Positions 5,785 to 9,433 of a DNA stretch of 9,433 bases are shown in pieces. The number at the start of each line of letters is the position of its first letter. The first letter of the stretch is position 1. The stretch spans positions 1 to 9,433 of the forward strand of contig CAMQUX010000038.1 of the NCBI GenBank assembly GCA_947037905.1, in the 5' to 3' direction. Source of the stretch: an uncultured Desulfovibrionaceae bacterium. GTDB taxonomy: Bacteria > Desulfobacterota > Desulfovibrionia > Desulfovibrionales > Desulfovibrionaceae. A program made the translations under genes and the position numbers. Under the pieces are notes generated by a model. That model did not search any database. It was not told the DNA's origin and saw only the letters and a list, made by a program, of their open reading frames with translations.

Positions 5785-6146
5785 AACAGTTCCCTTTTTA
5801 CAACGAAGTATTCATAGTTTACGACTTATATTAGAATAAGACCTAATGATGCCTACTGTGATATTTAGTGATGAAGTACAATTTCAAATACAAACAAAAA
5901 ACTGAACATCTTTTTTCAATTTATAGAATTACTCTTATTTACTCTGTTTTTTTTAAATAAGCAATTTTTATGCCTGATATTTATTTAATTTTAGTATTTG
6001 CTAACCCTTTTTTTCAGAGAATACCGCAGCAATATTTTTCATTTACTCACTTAATATAAAAGTTATGAATTTGTAGACGACAAGGATGACGGCTTCAAAA
6101 TAAAGACAAAAATGAAAGACGCAAAAGAAGCACAATAGAGAGCTAA

Positions 6147-6178
6147 AATAGCATAATAGCATAATGGCATAATGGCAT
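6147..6178. repeat. Four tandem 8-bp repeats (AATAGCAT/AATGGCAT)
   Basis: AATAGCAT occurs twice (6147-6162), followed directly by AATGGCAT twice (6163-6178). Nearby, AAAAGAAGCACA occurs at 6123-6134 and again at 6185-6196, flanking the tandem block. No gene covers it. Confidence 0.85.
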
Positions 6179-6211
6179 ACAGTTAAAAGAAGCACATACC
6201 ATGCGTAAAGG

Positions 6212-6235
6212 ATATAGAGTGCATAAACTCTATAT
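6212..6235. repeat. Inverted repeat with 9-bp arms
   Basis: ATATAGAGT (6212-6220) and ACTCTATAT (6227-6235) are perfect complements around a 6-base loop (GCATAA). No U tract follows, so it is a hairpin or operator rather than a terminator. Two exact TGTATACA palindromes follow at 6251-6258 and 6271-6278, 20 bp apart, on about the same face of the helix. Confidence 0.7.
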
Positions 6236-6430
6236 AGTAAAGGAAAGGTATGTATACACATAAAATATGATGTATACATGCTATACATATTTTAAATCTT
6301 CAGTGGTAATGATTGTGTATTACTTGTGTATTGATTGATAGACTTAGCATATTGTGCGTGTGGCTATTATTGCGTGGATCTATTGTACACAGGCATATTC
6401 TGCGTAGGCTATCTTATTACATGATAGTAG

Positions 6431-6447
6431 TACTATATTATATAGTA
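6431..6447. repeat. 17-bp palindrome TACTATAT-t-ATATAGTA
   Basis: The 8-base arms are perfect around one central T. The right arm region TATAGTAG (6441-6448) can instead pair with CTACTATA at 6467-6474 across an 18-base loop containing a C6 run. Two exclusive hairpins are therefore possible in RNA. Confidence 0.6.
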
Positions 6448-6483
6448 GATATCCCCCCTACAGGCTCTACTATAAATGTAATC

Positions 6484-6517
6484 TTGTAACAGTGCATTGT
6501 TTACAATTTTTTATTTT
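6484..6517 (+). terminator. Terminator-like hairpin inside the intergenic region
   Basis: TTGTAACA (6484-6491) can pair with TGTTTACAA (6498-6506) with one bulged T, and TTTTTTATTTT follows at once. No plus-strand gene ends here, so if real it would end a small RNA arising between about 6200 and 6480. The stem is AT-rich, and chance in this base composition is possible. Confidence 0.3.
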
Positions 6518-6732
6518 ATAACTAGAGAGCTTTAAAGAATGCCTTAATTTTATTTTATGACAAAGTCTTGTTTATTCTCATAACTGCATTTGAATTATAC
6601 TAAGAGTTTATTTATACCTATATTATATTTTACAATAAATATGGTAAACGCACTCTATAAAACTGCATACTAAAGTAAATTGCTACAAAAATATTTTGAA
6701 TAATAAATATACCTTTCTGACTTCTAAGCTTA

Positions 6733-6916
6733 ATTTTAATTTTATTTCCTATCACCTATATTTTAACTCCTAATCTTTAGGTCCTAATTTTCTATCTTTT
6801 AATTTCTATTTCTTAACTTTTTGCTCCAATCTCCTATTTCCTATTTTCTACGTCCTATTTTTTGAGTCCTACCTTTTAGCTTTTAACTCTAACCTTTTAT
6901 TTTTTTCACCCTCCTA
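6733..6916. repeat. Degenerate heptamer tandem repeat, consensus NNTYYTA
   Basis: On the plus strand the dinucleotide TA recurs every 7 bases at 6751, 6758, 6765, 6772, 6779 and 6786. After a 1-base slip it recurs at 6801, 6808, 6815, 6836, 6843, 6850, 6857, 6871, 6878 and 6885. Units are mostly TTTCCTA, ACTCCTA, GGTCCTA, TTTTCTA, CGTCCTA, AGTCCTA and CTTTTA-type variants. About 22 units cover 6745-6899, with looser copies on both sides. The plus strand is nearly free of G, so the tract is strongly pyrimidine-biased. No reading frame uses it. Confidence 0.85.
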
Positions 6917-7140
6917 TTGCTCTATATTTAATTCTTCGACTATCTTTACAAGACACTATATTATAGCAATTATGAACACTGTTTCTAGCATTACCTACTT
7001 ATTGAATATCATACAACACGCCACATACCGTACATTATATACAGATCGACATACACAGTACTCCGTGAACGACTTACCATATGTAGCACGCCACAATTTT
7101 ATATTTTTAATTATCCCAAGAACACCATCATACTACAATT

Positions 7141-7156
7141 AGTTTCATGTGAAACA
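7141..7156. promoter_or_regulatory. parS: parS-like site (14 of 16)
   Basis: AGTTTCATGTGAAACA differs from the widely conserved parS 16-mer TGTTTCACGTGAAACA at the first base and one central base. It is the farthest of three sites before parA. A weaker ParB-loading site or a spreading stop is possible. Confidence 0.7.
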
Positions 7157-7236
7157 TTTCATCAATAATACTATTTTAAAAATCCCCCAAACGGTCAAAA
7201 GAATACTAAAAAAAACTTTAGAGTTTTCCAACTCTG

Positions 7237-7252
7237 TGTTTCACGTGAAACA
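7237..7252. promoter_or_regulatory. parS: parS, exact consensus match
   Basis: TGTTTCACGTGAAACA is identical to the parS consensus first defined in Bacillus and shared across most bacterial phyla. It is the expected ParB nucleation site, where CTP-bound ParB dimers load and slide along the chromosome. It lies 274 bp before parA. A small hairpin with a GGAA loop read on the minus strand (7220-7235) and an adjoining T8 run abut it on the left. Confidence 0.95.
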
Positions 7253-7432
7253 GTCGCACATAGAAAAATAAAGAATTATTTTTCTGCAAACTATTTATGA
7301 AGAAATTATATATTTAGGGTACAAAAAAATAAATCATCATAAATCTAATTTTAAACTTGTAAAAAAATAAAAAGCTCTTTAAGGTGTTTTTTCGATTCGA
7401 GAATAATTTCATAAAATATTTGAAGAATTTTT

Positions 7433-7480
7433 GATGCATTTTGATACATTTTTGATACATTTTTGATACATTTTTGATAT
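7433..7480. repeat. 11-bp tandem repeats before parA (GATACATTTTT)
   Basis: GATACATTTTT occurs three times in a row (7443-7475), preceded by the variant GATGCATTTT (7433-7442) and followed by GATAT (7476-7480). The 11-bp period is close to one helical turn, so T-tracts and GATACA cores fall on the same face. Each unit contains TTGATA, a -35-like hexamer. TATACT at 7478-7483 could be a -10 for parA, but the spacing (20 or 9 bp) is poor. Confidence 0.85.
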
Positions 7481-7488
7481 ACTGTAAA

Positions 7489-7504
7489 TGTTTCATGTGA
7501 AACA
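7489..7504. promoter_or_regulatory. parS: parS-like site overlapping the parA leader (15 of 16)
   Basis: TGTTTCATGTGAAACA differs from consensus at one central base. Flanking bases extend the inverted repeat to 10-base arms (AAATGTTTCA and TGAAACATTT). It lies only 9 bp before the parA Shine-Dalgarno, so ParB bound here could repress parAB transcription. Confidence 0.85.
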
Positions 7505-7525
7505 TTTACATAAAAAGGAGCTACT

Positions 7526-8296
7526 ATGTCCCGCATTATCGCTATCGCAAACCAAAAAGGCGGAGTAGGAAAAACCACAACAAGCGTTAACCTTGCTGCA
7601 TCTCTCGCTGTGATGGAAAAGAAAACACTCATCATCGATTGCGACCCACAAGCAAATGCTACAAGTGGACTTGGCATAGACCCTACCATAAAAAGAGAAA
7701 ATATTTACACAACGCTACTAGAACCAACAAACGTAGCTAGCGCAATACTCGAAACTGAAATACCTTTTCTACATGTACTGCCAGGCACACAAGATTATGC
7801 TGGCGCAGAAATAGAGCTTGTAGATAAATTTGGAAGAGAGTTTTACCTAAAAGAACTTATTGCAGAAATCCCAAAGGACTATGAATATATAATCCTCGAC
7901 TGCCCACCTTCTCTTGGGCTACTTACAATTAATGCCCTCTGTGCAGCAGAAGAATTACTCATTCCGCTACAGTGTGAATATTATGCACTTGAAGGGATAG
8001 CACAACTATTAAAAACAAGAGAACTACTAAAGAAAAGACTCAATCCTGAGCTTAAAATTTTAGGCATTGTACTCACTATGTATGATCAAAGAAATAACCT
8101 CGCAGGACAAGTACAAGAAGAAGTACAACACTCACTACCACAATATTTATTTGAAACTATTATTCCACGAAACGTGCGTTTATCTGAAGCTCCAAGCCAT
8201 GGAAAATCTGTCATAAATTATGATATTAAATCTAAAGGTGCAGAAAGCTACCTTAAATTAGCAAAAGAAGTCTCAATACGTACAGCTATTAACTAG
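7526..8296 (+). CDS. parA: Chromosome-partitioning ATPase ParA (Soj)
   Basis: The 256-residue protein is a short, chromosomal-type ParA with no N-terminal helix-turn-helix. KGGVGKTT at 11-18 is the deviant Walker A motif with the signature Lys11, which acts in trans. DCDPQ (38-42) is the Walker A' region, and IILDCPPSLG (122-131) contains the Walker B Asp125. ATP-bound ParA dimers bind DNA non-specifically and release it when ParB stimulates hydrolysis, which moves the origin region. The ATG at 7526 has AAGGAG 5 bases upstream. A parS-like site and 11-bp repeats lie directly before it, and parB follows after 90 bp in the same direction. IPRNVRLSEAPSHGK near the end is typical of the Soj group. 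The whole sequence resembles Desulfovibrionaceae ParA as I remember it. Confidence 0.97.
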   Translation: MSRIIAIANQKGGVGKTTTSVNLAASLAVMEKKTLIIDCDPQANATSGLGIDPTIKRENIYTTLLEPTNVASAILETEIPFLHVLPGTQDYAGAEIELVDKFGREFYLKELIAEIPKDYEYIILDCPPSLGLLTINALCAAEELLIPLQCEYYALEGIAQLLKTRELLKKRLNPELKILGIVLTMYDQRNNLAGQVQEEVQHSLPQYLFETIIPRNVRLSEAPSHGKSVINYDIKSKGAESYLKLAKEVSIRTAIN

Positions 8297-8386
8297 TTTA
8301 AAATAATTGAACAACTGTCAATTAGATGAAAAGTTAAGAGAACAGAGCACTTCATACATTTACAATCAAAAGAAAAAGAGGATATC

Positions 8387-9247
8387 ATGAGTTCAAATTC
8401 AAGAGGTTTAGGAAGAGGACTTGGTGCATTACTTGGTGCTAGCGAAGAAGAAACTACAGAGGCAAATGCACATTCTGTTATGGACATAAAACTCTCATCA
8501 ATTTTTGCTAATCCTAAACAGCCTAGAAAATTCTTCGACGATGAGGCGTTAAAAGATCTTTCTGCCTCTATAAAAGAACAAGGTGTACTGCAACCTATTC
8601 TTGTAAGAGAAACGCCCAAAGGATATGAAATTATTGCAGGAGAAAGACGTTTTCGCGCATCAAAGCTTGCAGGCAAAGAAACTATCCCTGCCATCGTGCA
8701 TAGTATAGATGAAAAAAAAGCACTTGCTATAGCGCTTATTGAGAACATTCAAAGAGAAAATCTTTCTGTGGTTGAAGAGGCTACAGCGTATAAAAATTTA
8801 CAAGAAAACTTCTCATACACTCAAGAAGAACTCTCAAAAATACTCGGCAAAAGTCGTTCTGCCATAGCAAATACATTACGTTTATTATCGCTACCTCAAA
8901 TTATTCTTGAGGCTTTAAATGATAGAAAGCTCACTGCTGGGCATGCAAGAGCTATTCTTGCTTTTGAAAATGAGCACGAAAGAATTATCTGTTTTGAAGA
9001 AATTCTCTCTGGCGCATTAACTGTAAGAGATGCTGAAAAACTCGTACAAGGAACAAAAATAAAAAAAGAAAGCGCTTCTGCTCCTAAGGGAAAGAATCTC
9101 TTTGCTAAAAACTTTACAAAAAAACTAGAAGAACAGTTAGGATTAACTGTCAAAGTTACTGGCCTAGAAGAAAAAGGAAAGATTAGCTTTGAATATACAA
9201 GCGCTGAAGAACTCGCTACTCTTAAAGAAAAATTAGGACTCATATAG
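8387..9247 (+). CDS. parB: Chromosome-partitioning CTPase/DNA-binding protein ParB (Spo0J)
   Basis: The 286-residue protein has the normal Spo0J layout. The N-terminal GLGRGLGALLG (7-17) is the ParA-activating peptide. The ParB/Srx-like domain (33-125) contains GERRFRA (85-91) and ENIQRENL (119-126), both part of the CTP-binding pocket. A helix-turn-helix around 144-168 (YTQEELSKILGKSRSAIANTL) reads parS, and LTAGHARAIL (182-191) belongs to the same domain. A basic linker (223-245) leads to a C-terminal dimerisation domain. It nucleates on parS upstream of parA, closes as a clamp with CTP, slides, and stimulates ParA. The ATG at 8387 has AGAGG 6 bases upstream. Co-transcription with parA is likely, because the gap contains no terminator. 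Confidence 0.97.
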   Translation: MSSNSRGLGRGLGALLGASEEETTEANAHSVMDIKLSSIFANPKQPRKFFDDEALKDLSASIKEQGVLQPILVRETPKGYEIIAGERRFRASKLAGKETIPAIVHSIDEKKALAIALIENIQRENLSVVEEATAYKNLQENFSYTQEELSKILGKSRSAIANTLRLLSLPQIILEALNDRKLTAGHARAILAFENEHERIICFEEILSGALTVRDAEKLVQGTKIKKESASAPKGKNLFAKNFTKKLEEQLGLTVKVTGLEEKGKISFEYTSAEELATLKEKLGLI

Positions 9248-9309
9248 TCTCTATATTAATAATTACTCTTATAAATTAACTCACTTTTAAAGTTGATCAA
9301 CACATATGA

Positions 9310-9362
9310 AGCTTTATAAAGCTAAACTGCTCTTGAATAAATACCTTCAAGGGCAGTTTTTT
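9310..9362 (+). terminator. Intrinsic terminator after parB, with adjoining palindrome
   Basis: AAACTGCTCTTGAA (9324-9337) pairs with TTCAAGGGCAGTTT (9346-9359) over 14 bp with one G-U, around an 8-base loop, and ends in a T6 run. Directly before it lies a perfect 14-bp palindrome AGCTTTATAAAGCT (9310-9323). A second palindrome, GTTGATCAAC, is at 9292-9301. Confidence 0.9.
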
Positions 9363-9366
9363 GTTT

Positions 9367-9405
9367 GTATCAAAGAGTAGTTCGTATTAAAGAGTAGCTT
9401 GCATC
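9367..9405. repeat. 17-bp direct repeat, about 2.3 units
   Basis: GTATCAAAGAGTAGTTC (9367-9383) is followed by GTATTAAAGAGTAGCTT (9384-9400), with 14 of 17 matches, and then a partial GCATC. A TATAAT hexamer at 9414-9419 could be the -10 of a gene beyond the window, and the repeat would then lie at its operator position. Confidence 0.7.
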
Positions 9406-9433
9406 AGATATCATATAATTTAATAACTCATTA

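Larger units (their letters stand above)
5785..7525. other. 1.7-kb divergent intergenic region with repeats and parS, no convincing gene
   Basis: This gap separates the leftward aminotransferase gene from rightward parA. Its reading frames are short, lack ribosome-binding sites and translate to aromatic low-complexity strings. What it holds is structure: 8-bp tandem repeats (6147-6178), paired TGTATACA palindromes (6251 and 6271), hairpins at 6212-6235 and 6431-6447, a terminator-like site near 6484-6517, a heptamer repeat tract (about 6733-6916), two CACGCCACA copies 70 bp apart (7017 and 7087), three parS-type sites and an 11-bp repeat before parA. ParABS loci usually lie near the replication origin, but I found no exact DnaA-box cluster here. 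Confidence 0.7.

Noticed and set aside
5811..5845. Possible anti-repeat before the aminotransferase gene (ACTTATAT similarity)
   Set aside because: Only scattered matches to the repeat with no continuous pairing; it fits ordinary upstream DNA.
6201..6263. Twenty-codon plus-strand frame starting MRKGYRVHK
   Set aside because: No Shine-Dalgarno, overlaps the 9-bp inverted repeat, and is too short to separate from chance.
6043..6288. Minus-strand frame of 81 codons rich in Tyr, Phe, Leu and Cys
   Set aside because: It is read through the 8-bp tandem repeats and palindromes, has no ribosome-binding site, and its low-complexity composition reflects antisense AT-rich DNA.
6467..6517. tracrRNA candidate: 10-base match to the CRISPR repeat (ATAAATGTAA) before a terminator-like hairpin
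   Set aside because: The match is short and AT-rich, expected by chance in 9 kb, and it lies more than 5 kb from the array.
7208..7235. Minus-strand hairpin with GGAA loop and nearby T8 run
   Set aside because: It looks like a terminator but no minus-strand gene precedes it, and a 3-base gap separates stem and T run; left as a remark only.
7314..7689. Two overlapping minus-strand frames before and inside parA
   Set aside because: They translate the 11-bp repeats into MYQKCIK-type strings and run antisense to parA; shadow frames.
8293..9243. Long minus-strand frames opposite parB
   Set aside because: Serine- and alanine-rich antisense shadows of a confidently identified gene.

Overview
The window is AT-rich DNA (about one third G+C by eye) from what looks like a Gram-negative bacterium. 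It encodes an outer-membrane beta-barrel protein with a signal peptide, surface-sugar enzymes and a chromosomal-type ParABS system. From memory, ParA reads most like those of Desulfovibrionaceae, a group that includes low-G+C members. That placement is an impression, not a search result.

Left end (1-1030): the last codons of a probable cas1, then cas2, a strong terminator that works on both strands, and a CRISPR array. The array has six identical 46-bp repeats and five 30-bp spacers in a strict 76-bp period. The neighbours and the long repeat fit a type II-C (Cas9) locus whose cas9 and most of cas1 lie left of the window. The transcribed strand of the array is not settled, and two sequence clues point opposite ways. 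A degenerate repeat-like element sits exactly one period beyond the last repeat. It belongs to a 57-bp sequence copied almost perfectly 342 bp further on.

1030-1700: two small minus-strand genes. One encodes an unrecognised 85-residue protein with a membrane segment, bounded by the two 57-bp copies. The other encodes an 88-residue C4 zinc-finger protein of the TraR/DksA (YbiI) type, a family common in phages. This stretch looks accessory.

1780-5784: a minus-strand block read from right to left. It holds a VioA-like sugar aminotransferase, a left-handed beta-helix acyltransferase and a family 2 glycosyltransferase, then a separate outer-membrane beta-barrel gene with its own promoter and terminator. 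The first three could make and attach an N-acylated amino sugar to a surface glycan.

5785-7525: a 1.7-kb divergent region without a convincing gene. It holds a degenerate 7-bp repeat tract of about 22 units, short 8-bp and 11-bp repeats, several hairpins (one terminator-like), and three parS sites of which one matches the consensus exactly.

7526-9433: parA and parB, co-directional and 90 bp apart, ending in a strong terminator. The last 70 bases hold a short 17-bp repeat and no gene. The window therefore joins a chromosome-segregation locus, probably origin-proximal, to a variable stretch of surface-sugar, phage-type and CRISPR genes.
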